Assembly (NCBI GenBank): GCA_020445745.1
Contig: JAGRGB010000186.1
Coordinates: 17,382 to 81,381, forward strand
Length of the DNA stretch: 64,000 nucleotides
Source of the DNA: Rhodocyclaceae bacterium
Lineage (GTDB): Bacteria; Pseudomonadota; Gammaproteobacteria; Burkholderiales; Rhodocyclaceae
Reading direction: 5' to 3'
Below the pieces are notes generated by a model that did no database searches, was not told the DNA's origin, and worked only from the letters and a program-made list of their open reading frames with translations. Positions 20,568 through 34,473 of this stretch are shown piece after piece (positions within the stretch are counted from its first letter, which is position 1; every line of letters begins with the position of its first letter). The translations under genes and the position numbers were made by a program.

Positions 20568-21299
20568 CTACTGCGGGGTCCGCGCGACGACCAGATTCGC
20601 CACGCGGACGGCTCCGGCGCGCCGCAGGGCGAGCGCCAGCGCGCGCAGCGTGGCGCCGGTGGTCATGACGTCGTCGACGACGACAACGCTGCAGCCCTCG
20701 AGATCCGCCTCGACATCGAAGGTGCCACGCACGTTGCGCCACCGCGCCCGGGCATCCAGGCCGGCCTGGGACGGAGTCGCCCGGCTTCGCACGACGCCGT
20801 CGCGCAACAGCCGGATGCCACGCCTGGCCAGCGGCCGCGCCAGTTCGAGCGACTGGTTGAAGCCGCGCTCGCGCAACCTGCCGCGATGCAGCGGCACCGG
20901 CACGACGATGTCCCAGCCGGCACCGGCGCACTCCGCCAGGCGCGCACCGAGCCAGGCCGCGAGGTCGAGTGCGGTGCGATACTTCAGGGCATGAACAAGT
21001 TGCCCGACCGGGAAGACGTAGTCGTAGACGGCGATCGTGGCATCGAATGGCGGCGGCCGGGAAATGCAGCGCGCGCAGGTCCGGCCGGCGGTCGCCGGCA
21101 ACGCGCAGATCGGACACGCGTCGCCCCTGCGCCATCGCGGCAGCACCGCGATGCAGGCCGGGCACAGCACGTCGAATTCGCCCTCCGCACCACACAGGAA
21201 GCATTCGACCGGGATCAGGCGGGGGATCGTGCGGCGGATGGTTTCCCGGAACGGGGAAATCAGGTTTGACAAAGACTTGTCCGATCCGGGAACATTCAT
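20568..21299 (-). CDS. comF: ComF family phosphoribosyltransferase-like protein
   Basis: This 243-residue protein has an N-terminal double zinc ribbon ([16 protein letters not shown] and CARC pairs within residues 33–75). A phosphoribosyltransferase domain follows with the PRPP loop [13 protein letters not shown]. ComF/GntX proteins take part in DNA uptake and in use of DNA as nutrient in several bacteria. The gene is divergent from bioB with only 37 bp between starts; a TTGACA hexamer at 21266–21271 inside its 5' end could serve the bioB promoter. Confidence 0.88.
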   Translation of the reverse strand: MNVPGSDKSLSNLISPFRETIRRTIPRLIPVECFLCGAEGEFDVLCPACIAVLPRWRRGDACPICALPATAGRTCARCISRPPPFDATIAVYDYVFPVGQLVHALKYRTALDLAAWLGARLAECAGAGWDIVVPVPLHRGRLRERGFNQSLELARPLARRGIRLLRDGVVRSRATPSQAGLDARARWRNVRGTFDVEADLEGCSVVVVDDVMTTGATLRALALALRRAGAVRVANLVVARTPQ

Positions 21300-21336
21300 A
21301 ATTTTGAATTATCGAATTCATTCAAAGGCGGTTGCC

Positions 21337-22329
21337 ATGCATTCTTCCGAGGCCACGATTGTCGTTCATTCCTCCTCGTCCCGCGCCACGGACGAAGCCC
21401 GACGCTGGAGCATCGATCAGGTCGAGGCTCTGCTCGAAATGCCCTTCAACGATCTGCTCCATCGTGCCCAGCAGGTCCATCGGGAGCATTTTGACCCCAA
21501 CAAGGTACAGCTATCCACATTGTTGTCGATCAAGACCGGGGGATGTTCCGAGGATTGCGGCTACTGCTCGCAATCGGCCCGGCGCGACACCGGGGTCGAT
21601 TCCGAGCCGCTGATGCAACTCGATCAGGTGGTGGAAAAGGCCCGCGCCGCCAAGCGCCGTGGCGCCAGCCGCTTCTGCATGGGCGCCGCCTGGCGCGGTC
21701 CCAAGGACCGCGATCTCGACGCGGTGCTGACCATGGTGCGGGAAGTCAAGCAGCTCGGGCTGGAGACCTGCGTGACCCTCGGCATGCTCAAGGACGGTCA
21801 GGCCGAGCGCCTGAAGGCCGCCGGCCTCGATTACTACAACCACAACATCGACACGTCGCCGGAGCACTACGACAAGGTGATCACCACCCATAGCCTGCTC
21901 GATCGCCTGAAGACGCTCGAGAAGGTCCGCGCGGCCGGCATCAAGGTATGCAGCGGCGGCATCGTCGGCATGGGCGAAGGCCGTCGCGGGCGCGCGGCGA
22001 TGATCGCCGAACTGGCGAACATGGAGACGCCGCCGGAGTCGGTGCCGATCAACAGCCTCGTACAGATCGACGGCACACCGCTGGCCGGGGCCGAACCGGT
22101 GGACGGGCTGGATTTCGTGCGCACCATCGCGGCGGCGAGAATCACGATGCCCACCAGCTACGTCCGCCTGTCGGCCGGCCGCAGCGAGATGAGCGACGAG
22201 CTCCAGGCGCTGTGCTTCCTGGCCGGCGCCAATTCCATCTTCTACGGCGAGCATTTGCTGACCACCGACAATCCGGACACGGATCACGACCAGTTGCTGT
22301 TCGACAAGCTCGGCCTGACCGGAGTCTGA
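21337..22329 (+). CDS. bioB: biotin synthase
   Basis: This 330-residue radical SAM enzyme inserts sulfur into dethiobiotin. The SAM [4Fe-4S] ligands are Cys70, Cys74 and Cys77 ([10 protein letters not shown]), and the second cluster region includes [11 protein letters not shown] chose the ATG at 21337 because homologues start just before the [15 protein letters not shown] segment; the first 20 residues are low-complexity. The stop overlaps the start of bioC (TGATG), so these two biotin genes are coupled. Confidence 0.96.
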   Translation: MHSSEATIVVHSSSSRATDEARRWSIDQVEALLEMPFNDLLHRAQQVHREHFDPNKVQLSTLLSIKTGGCSEDCGYCSQSARRDTGVDSEPLMQLDQVVEKARAAKRRGASRFCMGAAWRGPKDRDLDAVLTMVREVKQLGLETCVTLGMLKDGQAERLKAAGLDYYNHNIDTSPEHYDKVITTHSLLDRLKTLEKVRAAGIKVCSGGIVGMGEGRRGRAAMIAELANMETPPESVPINSLVQIDGTPLAGAEPVDGLDFVRTIAAARITMPTSYVRLSAGRSEMSDELQALCFLAGANSIFYGEHLLTTDNPDTDHDQLLFDKLGLTGV

Positions 22330-23188
22330 TGGCAGCGGGCGACGACTATCGCATCGACCGGCGGGCGGTCCGCCGCAACTGCCGACGCCATGCGGCGAGT
22401 GCGGTGGGCGGTGAGGCCGTGGTACGCGAGGTGGCCGCCCGCATGGACGAGCGGCTCGACTACATCCGGCTCGCGGCGCAGCGGATCCTCGATCTGGGCT
22501 GCGGTACCGGCGCCGATCGTGCCCGCCTGCAGTCCCGCTATCGCGACGCGCGAATCGTCGGCGCCGACGCCTGCCCCGCGCTGCTCGACGCCGGCCGCCG
22601 AGGTGGCCTGCTGGCCCGCCTGCTCGGTGGCAGGTCGCCGGTGGTGGCCGCCGACGCCCTGGCGCTGCCGTTTCGGCGCGCCAGTTTCGACATGGTCTGG
22701 TCCAACCTGATGCTGCAATGGCTCGACGACCCGGCCCCGGCCCTCGCCGAGATCCACCGCGTGCTCGAGGTGGACGGCATGGTGATGTTCTCGACCCTCG
22801 GCCCCGACTCCCTGAAGGAACTGCGACGGGCCTTTCCCGAGAACGCCGTACATCGCTTCATCGACATGCACGACATCGGCGACGCGCTGGTCCGCGCCGG
22901 CTTCGGCGATCCGGTGATGGACATGCAGATGCTTACCGTGACCTACGCCGACGCCACCGCCCTGCTCGCCGAGCTGCGTGGCGGCGGCAACGCCAACGCC
23001 CGTGCCGACCGCCCTCGCGGACTGACCGGCACCCGGGCGTGGCGGGCGCGACTGGAACGGCTCGAAGACAGCCGGCGGGACGGCGTGCTGCCGGTCACGC
23101 TGGAACTGGTCTTCGGCCATGCCTGGAAGCAGCCGCCGAAGACCGACGAGCGGGGCCACCCGGTGATTCGCTTCCATCCGGCCAGGCC

Positions 23189-23192
<4 letters not shown>
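22329..23192 (+). CDS. bioC: malonyl-ACP O-methyltransferase BioC
   Basis: This 287-residue class I methyltransferase methylates malonyl-ACP so that fatty acid synthesis can build pimelate for biotin. The SAM-binding motif is ILDLGCGTGADR, with the acidic strand-2 end at VGADAC. DMVWSNLMLQWLDDPAPAL is the family hallmark. Direct coupling to bioB supports BioC over a generic methyltransferase. The stop overlaps the start of the next gene by 4 nt. Confidence 0.9.
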
Positions 23193-25059
<1,867 letters not shown>

Positions 25060-25791
25060 TTCCGGCACAGGCCCGCCAGGCGCGACACCGAGCCAGCCGG
25101 CGACCACCTGCTCGACCTCGTCGCGCCCATGCTTCTTCAGGCTCGAGAACAGCTGGCAGGAAACCTGGCCACCCCACGCCGACAGCGCGCTTCGCACCTG
25201 GATGAGCGTTCTCGCCGCTTCGCTGCGAGAGAGCTTGTCGGACTTGGTCAGCAGCACATGCACCGGACGCCCGCCCGGGGCAAACCAATCGAGCATCTGC
25301 CGGTCCAGCGGCTTCAGCGGGTGGCGCACGTCCATGATCAACACCATGCCGGCCAGATTGGGACGTGTGCACAGGTAGCGCTCGAGCAGTCCCTGCCACT
25401 TCATGCGGACCTTTTCCGGAACTTCGGCGTAACCATAGCCCGGCAGATCGACCAGCGCCGACCCGTCACGCAATCGGAAGTAGTTGATCAATTGCGTGCG
25501 ACCCGGCGTCTTCGACACGTATGCGAGCCGCGCGTGCGCGGCCAGGGTGTTGATCGCGCTCGATTTGCCGGCGTTGGAACGGCCGGCAAACGCGACCTCG
25601 AGAGCCGAGGGCGCGGGCAGGCCGGCCGGATCTGCCACCGACAGTTCGAATCGTGCGTGCTGGAACAAGGACATCGGCACCCGGAGGGCGGCCCATCGAG
25701 CCGAAAAAGCGCGCCGGAGCGCAGGAAAAATGTTGTGTAGTGGTATAGAATAGCTGGTTTGAACGTTCCCTTCACGGCTTTCGAGGACATC

Positions 25792-26421
25792 ATGATCAAG
25801 CGTACATTGCTGCTCACCATGGTTCTGGCCTCGGGCGGCGTCTTCGCCCAGGGCGAAGGTGCCGCGCCCGATCTCGCAAAGGCAAAGCAGACTGCGGAGA
25901 CGATTTGCGCAGGCTGTCACATGGCTGACGGAAACAGCATGCTGCCGGCCAACCCGAAACTGGCCGGTCAGGTCGAGGAATACCTCTACAAGCAGTTGAC
26001 GGATTTCAAGAGCGGCAAGCGTGCCAGTCCCGTGATGGGTGCCATGGTGGCCTCGCTGAACGAGGACGACATGAAGGCCCTGGCTGCCCACTTCGCCTCC
26101 CAGACGCTGAATCCGGAGTCGGCGCGCAACACCGATTCCCTGGCCGCCGGCCAGAAGCTGTGGCGCGCCGGAAACCTGGACAAGGGCATTCCGGCCTGTG
26201 CCGGTTGTCATGGTCCGGCCGGCGCCGGACTGCCGGCCCAGTTCCCAGCCCTCTCCGGCCAGTTCGCCGACTACATCGAGACCCAGGTCAAGGCCTTCCG
26301 GGCCGGCGAACGGGCCAATGATCCCAGCCGCATGATGCAGGACATCGCGATCAAGATGACCGACCCCGAGATCGCCGCGGTCGCCGACTACGCGGCCGGC
26401 CTGCGCCACCAGGGCCAGTAG
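25792..26421 (+). CDS. diheme cytochrome c4
   Basis: This 209-residue periplasmic protein has a signal peptide ending near residue 20 (GGVFAQ) and two similar class I cytochrome c domains. Heme motifs CAGCH are at residues 39–43 and 136–140. Cytochrome c4 carries electrons from the bc1 complex to terminal oxidases. It is divergent from engB. A GAGGA ribosome-binding site lies 5 nt before the ATG, and a TATAGAAT sequence at 25744–25751 is a plausible -10 element without a clear -35. Confidence 0.93.
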   Translation: MIKRTLLLTMVLASGGVFAQGEGAAPDLAKAKQTAETICAGCHMADGNSMLPANPKLAGQVEEYLYKQLTDFKSGKRASPVMGAMVASLNEDDMKALAAHFASQTLNPESARNTDSLAAGQKLWRAGNLDKGIPACAGCHGPAGAGLPAQFPALSGQFADYIETQVKAFRAGERANDPSRMMQDIAIKMTDPEIAAVADYAAGLRHQGQ

Positions 26422-26463
26422 GACCGCGCGGCCGCCGCCGCGCGCGGCGGCCGCGCTGCAAAC

Positions 26464-26496
26464 GAAACGGCGCCCTTCTCGGGGCGCCGTTTCCTT
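26464..26496. terminator. bidirectional terminator between cytochrome c4 and ffh
   Basis: A perfect 12-bp stem (26464–26475 with 26482–26493) has a 6-nt loop. The right arm ends CGTTTCCTT on the plus strand and the left arm gives CGTTTCG on the minus strand. It separates two convergent genes. Confidence 0.75.
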
Positions 26497-26533
26497 GCGT
26501 CATGGCGGCGCGGACCGGGCGCCGATCCGCGAG

Positions 26534-27892
26534 CTATCGCAGCATGCCCGGCAACATCCCCTTCATGCCGCGCATCATCTTCTGCATGCCACCCTTCGAG
26601 AACTGCTTCATGACCTTCTGCGTCTGCTCGAACTGATTCAGCAGGCGGTTGACTTCCTGGACGGTGACCCCGGCACCGGCGGCAATACGGCGCTTGCGGG
26701 AGGCCTTGAGGATTTCCGGTTTGGCGCGCTCGAGGGGGGTCATCGAATTGATGATGCCTTCGATGCGGCCGATCGCCTTTTCCTCGACGCCCCCTTGCAG
26801 TTGCCCTGCGGCCTGGGCGAACTGGGCCGGCAATTTTTCCAGCAGCGAGCCGATACCACCCATCTTGCGCATCTGGACGATCTGCTCGCGGAAATCGTCG
26901 AGATCGAAACCCTTTCCGGTCTTGAGCTTTTGCGCGAACTTGCGCGCCTTTTCCTCGTCGACCCCGCGCCGCGCCTCCTCCACCAGCCCGAGGATGTCGC
27001 CCATGCCGAGAATTCGCGACGCCATCCGCTCGGGATGGAATTCCTCCAGGCCACCGAGCTTTTCACCGATACCGGCGAACTTCAGCGGCTTGCCGGTGAC
27101 ATGGCGGACCGACAATGCCGCACCGCCGCGGGCATCACCGTCGAGCTTGGTCAGCACGACACCGGTCAGCGGCAGCGCGTCATTGAAGGCTCGGGCGGTA
27201 TTGACCGCGTCCTGGCCGAGCATCGCATCGACGACGAACAGGGTCTCGATCGGCTTCAGCGCCTCGTGCAGGGCGCGGATCTCGTCCATCATCGCCTGAT
27301 CGATAGCGAGCCGGCCGGCGGTATCGACCAGCAACACCTCGAAGTGGTGCTTGCGCGCGTGATCCAGCGCCGCTCGCGCGATCGCCACCGGCTGCTGATC
27401 GACACTGGACTGGAAAAAGCCGATCCCGGCCTGCCCGGCCACGGTCTGCAACTGGGCGATCGCCGCAGGCCGGTATACGTCGGTGGAAACCGCCAGAACC
27501 CGCTTCTTCATGCGCTCGTGCAGCAGCTTGCCGAGCTTGCCGGTGGTGGTGGTCTTGCCGGCGCCCTGCAGGCCGGCCATCAGCACCACGGCCGGCGGCT
27601 GGGCCGCCAGGTCGAGACCGGCATGGGTGCCCCCCATCAGTTCGGTGAGTTCCCGGTGCACGACGCCGACCAGCGTCTGGCCCGGCGTCAGCGAGCCGAT
27701 CACCTCTTCGCCGACCGCCTTGACCCTGACCTTGGCGATGAAGTCCTTGACGACCGGAAGCGCGACATCCGCCTCCAGCAATGCCATGCGCACCTCGCGC
27801 AGCGCCTCCTGGATGTTGTCCTCGGTCAGGCGGGCCTGGCCGCGCAGCTTCTTGACGACTCCGGCGAGACGTTGGGAGAGGTTGTCCAGCAT
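26534..27892 (-). CDS. ffh: signal recognition particle protein Ffh
   Basis: This 452-residue GTPase binds 4.5S RNA and signal peptides and docks with FtsY. The N domain opens MLDNLSQRLAGVVKKLRG. The G domain shows G1 GLQGAGKTTT, G3 DTAGRLAID and G4 TKLDGDARGG. The Met-rich M domain follows, with SRKRRIAAGAG contacting RNA. The C-terminal tail is a Met/Lys/Gly-rich run of normal length. I chose the ATG at 27892; it is divergent from ypjD with 41 bp between the starts. Confidence 0.97.
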   Translation of the reverse strand: MLDNLSQRLAGVVKKLRGQARLTEDNIQEALREVRMALLEADVALPVVKDFIAKVRVKAVGEEVIGSLTPGQTLVGVVHRELTELMGGTHAGLDLAAQPPAVVLMAGLQGAGKTTTTGKLGKLLHERMKKRVLAVSTDVYRPAAIAQLQTVAGQAGIGFFQSSVDQQPVAIARAALDHARKHHFEVLLVDTAGRLAIDQAMMDEIRALHEALKPIETLFVVDAMLGQDAVNTARAFNDALPLTGVVLTKLDGDARGGAALSVRHVTGKPLKFAGIGEKLGGLEEFHPERMASRILGMGDILGLVEEARRGVDEEKARKFAQKLKTGKGFDLDDFREQIVQMRKMGGIGSLLEKLPAQFAQAAGQLQGGVEEKAIGRIEGIINSMTPLERAKPEILKASRKRRIAAGAGVTVQEVNRLLNQFEQTQKVMKQFSKGGMQKMMRGMKGMLPGMLR

Positions 27893-27933
27893 GATGGAAT
27901 CCCAGAATGAGGGCGTTGGAGTAAACTTGAACG

Positions 27934-28752
27934 ATGCCCGGCATTCTACTTCATCTGATTCCGGCCTCGCTCTACGCGGCCCTCGGAGTGCATTTCTGGC
28001 GCAGCCGAAATCAGCGCTCACGCGGGCCCGCGCATCCGACCGGCGAACGGATGCTGTTGGCACTCGCGCTGTTGGCCCACGGCTTCGCGCTGCAGTCCGA
28101 ACTGTTCCCGGACGGCCATATGCGCTTCGGCTTCAGCGTCGCGGTCTCGCTGATGGTCTGGCTGGCGGTGCTGTTCTACTGGATCGAGACCCTATACACC
28201 CGGCTCGATGGCCTCCAGACCCTGGCGATGCCGGCCGCGGTGCTCGGCGCCGTGCTGCCACTGCTGTTTCCGAGCCAGCATGAACTCGCCAACGCCGGCT
28301 CGCTCGCGTTCCGGGCGCATTTCGTCGTCGCGATGCTGGCCTACAGCCTGTTCACGCTGGCAGCCCTGCATGCGCTGTTGATGGCCTTCGCCGAACGGCA
28401 GTTGCACAACGCGAGACTGTCGCGTGCCTTCGCCAGCCTGCCGCCGCTGCTGACCATGGAGGCCCTGCTGTTCCGGCTGATCACCGTGGCGTTCGTGCTG
28501 CTGACCCTGACCCTGATCTCCGGCGTCGCGTTTTCCGAATATCTGTTCGGCCGTGCCTTCCGCTTCGACCACAAGACGCTGTTCGCGGTCATATCCTGGA
28601 TTCTGTTCGGTGCCTTGCTGTTCGGTCGCCATGCCTGGGGCTGGCGCGGCCGGGTCGCTCTGCGCTGGACCCTGGCCGGCTTCGTGACCCTGATGTTCGC
28701 CTATGTGGGTAGCCGATTCGTACTCGAAGTGCTACTCGAGCGCGTCGTCTGA
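27934..28752 (+). CDS. ypjD: cytochrome c assembly-type inner membrane protein (YpjD/CcsA-like)
   Basis: This 272-residue protein has about eight membrane helices and belongs to the CcmC/CcsA-like superfamily. The heme-handling WWD-type motif of true CcmC/CcsA is not evident; the family's conserved histidines include those in LRLL-flanking HALLMAFAERQLHN and in FGRHAWGWRGR. E. coli YpjD sits next to ffh in the same way, and its function is not settled. The divergent spacing from ffh and the downstream corB match gamma- and betaproteobacterial order. Confidence 0.88.
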   Translation: MPGILLHLIPASLYAALGVHFWRSRNQRSRGPAHPTGERMLLALALLAHGFALQSELFPDGHMRFGFSVAVSLMVWLAVLFYWIETLYTRLDGLQTLAMPAAVLGAVLPLLFPSQHELANAGSLAFRAHFVVAMLAYSLFTLAALHALLMAFAERQLHNARLSRAFASLPPLLTMEALLFRLITVAFVLLTLTLISGVAFSEYLFGRAFRFDHKTLFAVISWILFGALLFGRHAWGWRGRVALRWTLAGFVTLMFAYVGSRFVLEVLLERVV

Positions 28753-28798
28753 AGGTGACTGATCCCGGACTGCCTGCCGACCGACCGATTCGGGGAGC

Positions 28799-30088
28799 GT
28801 GCCCTTGAGCGACTCCCCGTTGTCGGCCAAGCTGCTGGCATTGGCAGTACTGCTGGTGCTATCCGGCGCCTTCTCGATGGCCGAGACCGCGATGATGGCT
28901 GCCAACCGCTATCGCCTCCGTTCGCTCGCCGCGACAGGCTCGAAGGGCGCGGCGATGGCGCTCGACCTGCTCGGCAAGACGGACCGCCTGCTCGGCGTGA
29001 TCCTGCTGTTCAACAATCTGATCAATGCCGCCGCGGCGATGCTGGTCAGCGTCATCACGATCGAGCTGTTCGGAGACGAGGAATGGGCGCTGGGACTGGC
29101 CACGATGCTGGTCACGTTCCTGATATTGGTCTTCTCGGAGATCACGCCCAAGGTCATTGGCGCCAACCATGCCGACCGCATGGCGACCGTGGCCGCCTAT
29201 GCCCTTACCTTCCTGCTGCGGGCGACCAGCTTCATCGTCAGCTTCGTCAACATCTTCGTCTTCGGCCTGCTCAAGCTGCTCGGCCTCAATCCGGCCGGTG
29301 GCGCCGACCGCCATCGGCTGGCACCCGAGGAACTTCGCGCACTGGTGATCGAATCCGGCCAGTACATCCCGCAGAAACACCGCAGCATCCTGGTCAATCT
29401 GTTCGAACTGGAGGACATCACGGTCGAGGACGTGATGACCCCCCGCAACGCGATCGAGGGGATCGACCTCGCAGACCCGATCGGTGCCATCAAGGAACAG
29501 ATCGCAACCAGCTATCACACCCGCCTTCCGGTCTTCTCCGAGGAACTGGACGACATCGTCGGCATCCTCCACCTGAGGCGCATGCTCGGCCGGGTAATGG
29601 ACAAGGATTTCGACACCGACGACATCAAGACGGTGCTGCAGGAACCCTACTTCATCCCGTCCAATACACCAGTGTTCTCGCAGTTGCGGTTCTTCCAGGA
29701 GAATCGCCAGCGTCTCGGGCTGGTGGTGGACGAATATGGCGAACTGCTCGGGCTGGTCACGCTGGAAGACATCATCGAGGAACTGATCGGCAAGTTCACG
29801 ACCTCGACACCGGATTCCACGGATCGCGTCGAATGGGACGCCGACGGCACGGTACTGGTCGACGGAAGCCATGCGATCCGTGATCTCAATAGAAAATTGG
29901 GGCTCAACCTTCCCGTCGACGGGCCGAAAACTATCAACGGGTTGCTTATCGAGCATCTGCAAGAGATACCGGAGACAGGTCTGTCGGTGAAGATCGACGA
30001 CGTGCCGATCGAGGTCATCCAGACCCAGGATCGAATGGTCAGGACGGTCCGCATCTTCATGCCGAAGGCGACAAGTGACGAGATTTGA
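28799..30088 (+). CDS. corB: CorC/HlyC-family membrane protein (DUF21, CBS, CorC_HlyC domains)
   Basis: This 429-residue protein has an N-terminal DUF21 domain with four membrane helices (residues 8–160), a pair of CBS domains (about 205–330, with EDVMTPRNAIEGID) and a C-terminal CorC_HlyC domain that ends near residue 420. CNNM/CorC proteins are linked to magnesium and cobalt efflux or resistance. The start is a weak GTG or TTG; I use the GTG at 28799, 46 bp after ypjD. It is followed by the pilus genes but is probably not part of that operon. Confidence 0.9.
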   Translation: MPLSDSPLSAKLLALAVLLVLSGAFSMAETAMMAANRYRLRSLAATGSKGAAMALDLLGKTDRLLGVILLFNNLINAAAAMLVSVITIELFGDEEWALGLATMLVTFLILVFSEITPKVIGANHADRMATVAAYALTFLLRATSFIVSFVNIFVFGLLKLLGLNPAGGADRHRLAPEELRALVIESGQYIPQKHRSILVNLFELEDITVEDVMTPRNAIEGIDLADPIGAIKEQIATSYHTRLPVFSEELDDIVGILHLRRMLGRVMDKDFDTDDIKTVLQEPYFIPSNTPVFSQLRFFQENRQRLGLVVDEYGELLGLVTLEDIIEELIGKFTTSTPDSTDRVEWDADGTVLVDGSHAIRDLNRKLGLNLPVDGPKTINGLLIEHLQEIPETGLSVKIDDVPIEVIQTQDRMVRTVRIFMPKATSDEI

Positions 30089-30165
30089 CGGTGGCGCCAG
30101 GCCGGTTCCTCTGCACCATGTGAGCCGGAATGCAAGGTGCGCGCGGTCGATCATCAAGGGACGAA

Positions 30166-31884
<1,719 letters not shown>

Positions 31885-31903
31885 ATTGAACGAGGATTGA
31901 TCG

Positions 31904-33136
31904 ATGGCAACCAGAAGTCGCACCGCACGCCGGCCGGGTGCCCCAGCGGAACAGCTCTACGTCTGGGAAGGCAAGGACAAGTCGGGCAAGATGATCCGCG
32001 GCGAACTGCGCGCGGCCGGCGAGAAGGTCGTGCAGGCGACGCTGCGACGCCAGGGCATCCTCGTGACCAAGGTCCGCAGGCAGAAACTGTCCCGCGGCCG
32101 CCGCATCACCGACAAGGACATCGCACTGTTCACCCGACAGCTCGCGACGATGATGAAGTCGGGCGTGCCTCTGTTGCAGGCCTTCGACATCGGCATCAAG
32201 GGCTGCGGCAACCCGACCCTGGGCAGGATGCTGAACGACATCCGCAATGACGTCGAAACCGGCGCGAGCCTGTCACAGGCCTTCGCCAAGCACCCGGTGC
32301 ATTTCGACGCCCTCTACTGCAATCTGATCGCGGCCGGCGAACAGGCCGGCATTCTCGACTCGCTGCTCGACCGTCTGGCGATCTACAAGGAAAAGATCCT
32401 GGCGATCAAGAGCAAGATCAAGTCCGCGATGTTCTACCCGATCTCGGTGATCGTCGTTGCCGCCATCGTGGTCACCGTGATCATGCTGTTCGTGGTGCCG
32501 GAGTTCAAGAAGGTGTTCCAGTCGTTCGGCGCCGACCTGCCGGCACCGACCCTGGTGGTGATCGGCATCTCGGACGCCTTCGTGGCCAACTGGTACATCA
32601 TATTCGCGGTGATGATCGGGGCCGTGGTCGGGATCTCGTTCGCGTACAAGCGATCACCGATGATGCAGATCGCGATGGACCGCATGCTGCTGCAGATCCC
32701 GGTCATCGGCGAGATCATCCGCAAGGCGACGCTCGCCCGCTGGACCCGCACCCTGTCGACGATGTTCGCCGCCGGCGTGCCGCTGGTCGAAGCACTGGAT
32801 TCGGTGGGAGGCGCATCCGGCAACTACGTCTACGTCACCGCCACCAAGCAGATCCAGTCCGAGGTCAGTACCGGCACCAGCCTCACGGTGTCGATGCAGA
32901 ACGTGAAGGTGTTTCCGACGATGTGCGTGCAGATGGTGTCGATCGGCGAGGAGTCGGGCCAGCTCGACTCGATGCTGGCCAAGGTCGCCGATTTCTACGA
33001 AGCCGAAGTGGACGACGCCGTCGCGGGTCTGTCGCAACTGCTCGAACCGATGATCATGGTCTTCCTCGGAACCATCATCGGCGGCCTGGTGGTCGCCATG
33101 TATCTGCCGATCTTCAAGTTGGGTCAGGTCGTCTAG
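31904..33136 (+). CDS. pilC: type IV pilus inner-membrane platform protein PilC
   Basis: This 410-residue GspF/PilC protein has two homologous cytoplasmic helical domains. The first starts FTRQLATMMKSGVPLLQAFD and the second starts ARWTRTLSTMFAAGVPLVEALD. Three membrane helices lie near residues 175–200, 220–245 and 380–405. It couples PilB to the growing pilus. A GAGGA ribosome-binding site precedes the ATG, 20 bp after pilB. Confidence 0.95.
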   Translation: MATRSRTARRPGAPAEQLYVWEGKDKSGKMIRGELRAAGEKVVQATLRRQGILVTKVRRQKLSRGRRITDKDIALFTRQLATMMKSGVPLLQAFDIGIKGCGNPTLGRMLNDIRNDVETGASLSQAFAKHPVHFDALYCNLIAAGEQAGILDSLLDRLAIYKEKILAIKSKIKSAMFYPISVIVVAAIVVTVIMLFVVPEFKKVFQSFGADLPAPTLVVIGISDAFVANWYIIFAVMIGAVVGISFAYKRSPMMQIAMDRMLLQIPVIGEIIRKATLARWTRTLSTMFAAGVPLVEALDSVGGASGNYVYVTATKQIQSEVSTGTSLTVSMQNVKVFPTMCVQMVSIGEESGQLDSMLAKVADFYEAEVDDAVAGLSQLLEPMIMVFLGTIIGGLVVAMYLPIFKLGQVV

Positions 33137-33161
33137 CCTCGCGGACAAGCACGGATCACAA

Positions 33162-34013
33162 GTGCTCCCGTTCCTTTCCGATGGCCCGCTGGTGCTCGCC
33201 ACCACCCTGCTGGTGGGGCTGTTCGTCGGCAGCTTTCTGAATGTCGTGATCCATCGGCTGCCGCGGATGATGGAGCGCGAGTGGAACGAGCAGGCCGCGG
33301 AACTGCGCGGCGAGACGCTGGCGAAGGGCGAACGCTTCAACCTGGCGACGCCCCGCTCGCGCTGCCCCCATTGCGGCCATCAGATCTCGGCGCGGGAGAA
33401 CATCCCGATATTGAGCTTTCTGGTGCAGCGCGGCCGATGCCGCCACTGCGGCGCCGGCATCGGCCTGCGCTATCCCTGCGTCGAACTGCTGTCCGGCGCC
33501 CTGTGCGTGGGCGCGGCGCTGCGCTTCGGTCCCACCCCGGAGCTGCTTTTCGCGATGGTATTCATCTGGGTGGTGATGGCGCTGGCCTTCATCGACCTCG
33601 ACACCCAGTTGCTGCCCGACAGCCTGACCCTGCCCCTGCTCTGGGTCGGCCTGCTGGCCAATCTCGAGGCGCGTTTTGCAACTCTCGATTCCGCGGTGAT
33701 CGGGGCCGCAGCGGGCTATCTGATCCTGTGGGCGGTGTACTGGGTGTTCAAGCTGCTCACCGGCAAGGAGGGCATGGGCTACGGCGATTTCAAGCTGCTC
33801 GCCGCGATCGGCGCATGGTTCGGCTGGCAGTCCTTGCCGCTGACCATCATCCTGTCGTCGGCGGTGGGGGCCGTGGTCGGCATCGGCCTGATCCTGTTCG
33901 CACGCCACGGACGCAACGTACCGATACCGTTCGGCCCGTACCTGGCGGCTGCCGGCCTGCTCGCGTTATTCTTCGGCGACTCGATAACCGCTGCCTACCT
34001 CGCCACGCTGTAG
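33162..34013 (+). CDS. pilD: prepilin peptidase and N-methyltransferase PilD
   Basis: This 283-residue membrane aspartyl protease cleaves and methylates type IV prepilins. The N-terminal domain carries two CxxC pairs (CPHCGHQISARENIP and CRHCGAGIG). The two catalytic Asp residues lie in FIDLDTQLLPD and GMGYGDFKLLAAIGAW. A GTG start 25 bp after pilC completes the pilBCD cluster. No pilin gene is present here. The usual coaE neighbour is not found downstream; a 174-bp gap and fmdB follow instead. Confidence 0.95.
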   Translation: MLPFLSDGPLVLATTLLVGLFVGSFLNVVIHRLPRMMEREWNEQAAELRGETLAKGERFNLATPRSRCPHCGHQISARENIPILSFLVQRGRCRHCGAGIGLRYPCVELLSGALCVGAALRFGPTPELLFAMVFIWVVMALAFIDLDTQLLPDSLTLPLLWVGLLANLEARFATLDSAVIGAAAGYLILWAVYWVFKLLTGKEGMGYGDFKLLAAIGAWFGWQSLPLTIILSSAVGAVVGIGLILFARHGRNVPIPFGPYLAAAGLLALFFGDSITAAYLATL

Positions 34014-34187
34014 CGAAGCCGTCGCCGGACGGCGGGTGCGTCAGGCGCGCTGCCGCGGTCCGCTCCGACGAGCGTCGCTTGAACATGCCGTGGACCGCCC
34101 CAAACTGGCGCGTGAAAAGCACGATTCGTGCTTTCGGACGATGTTGCCATGCGTTAGACTTACGCCCTTGATTTTGCGGAGGTAATC

Positions 34188-34466
34188 ATGCCGATTTACG
34201 AATATCGCTGTGGTGCATGCGGTTTCCAGAAGGAACACCTTCAGAAGCTCAACGATGCCCACCTGGTGACCTGCCCGGAGTGCGGCAACGACACGTACAA
34301 GCGCCAGATCAGTGCCGCAGGCTTTCACCTGAAGGGCAGTGGCTGGTACGCCACGGATTTCAAGGGCGGCCGGAGCGGCAGTGCCGGATCCGGAGCCAGC
34401 GAAGCCAAGCCCGCCGAGTCGAAACCCGCAGCGACGCCGTGCGGGGGCAATTGCGCCTGCCACTGA
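34188..34466 (+). CDS. FmdB family zinc-ribbon regulatory protein
   Basis: This 92-residue protein has a zinc ribbon with Cys8, Cys11, Cys29 and Cys32 (YRCGAC and TCPEC). A YKRQISAAGFHLKGSGWYATDFK segment follows, typical of the family, and then a Ser/Ala/Glu tail ending in a Cys pair. Function is unproven; the name comes from a putative formamidase regulator. A GGAGG ribosome-binding site precedes the start. The order FmdB–DUF502–aspS is common in betaproteobacteria. A 9-bp inverted repeat (34116–34124 with 34126–34134) lies in the gap upstream. Confidence 0.85.
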   Translation: MPIYEYRCGACGFQKEHLQKLNDAHLVTCPECGNDTYKRQISAAGFHLKGSGWYATDFKGGRSGSAGSGASEAKPAESKPAATPCGGNCACH

Positions 34467-34473
34467 GCGCTGA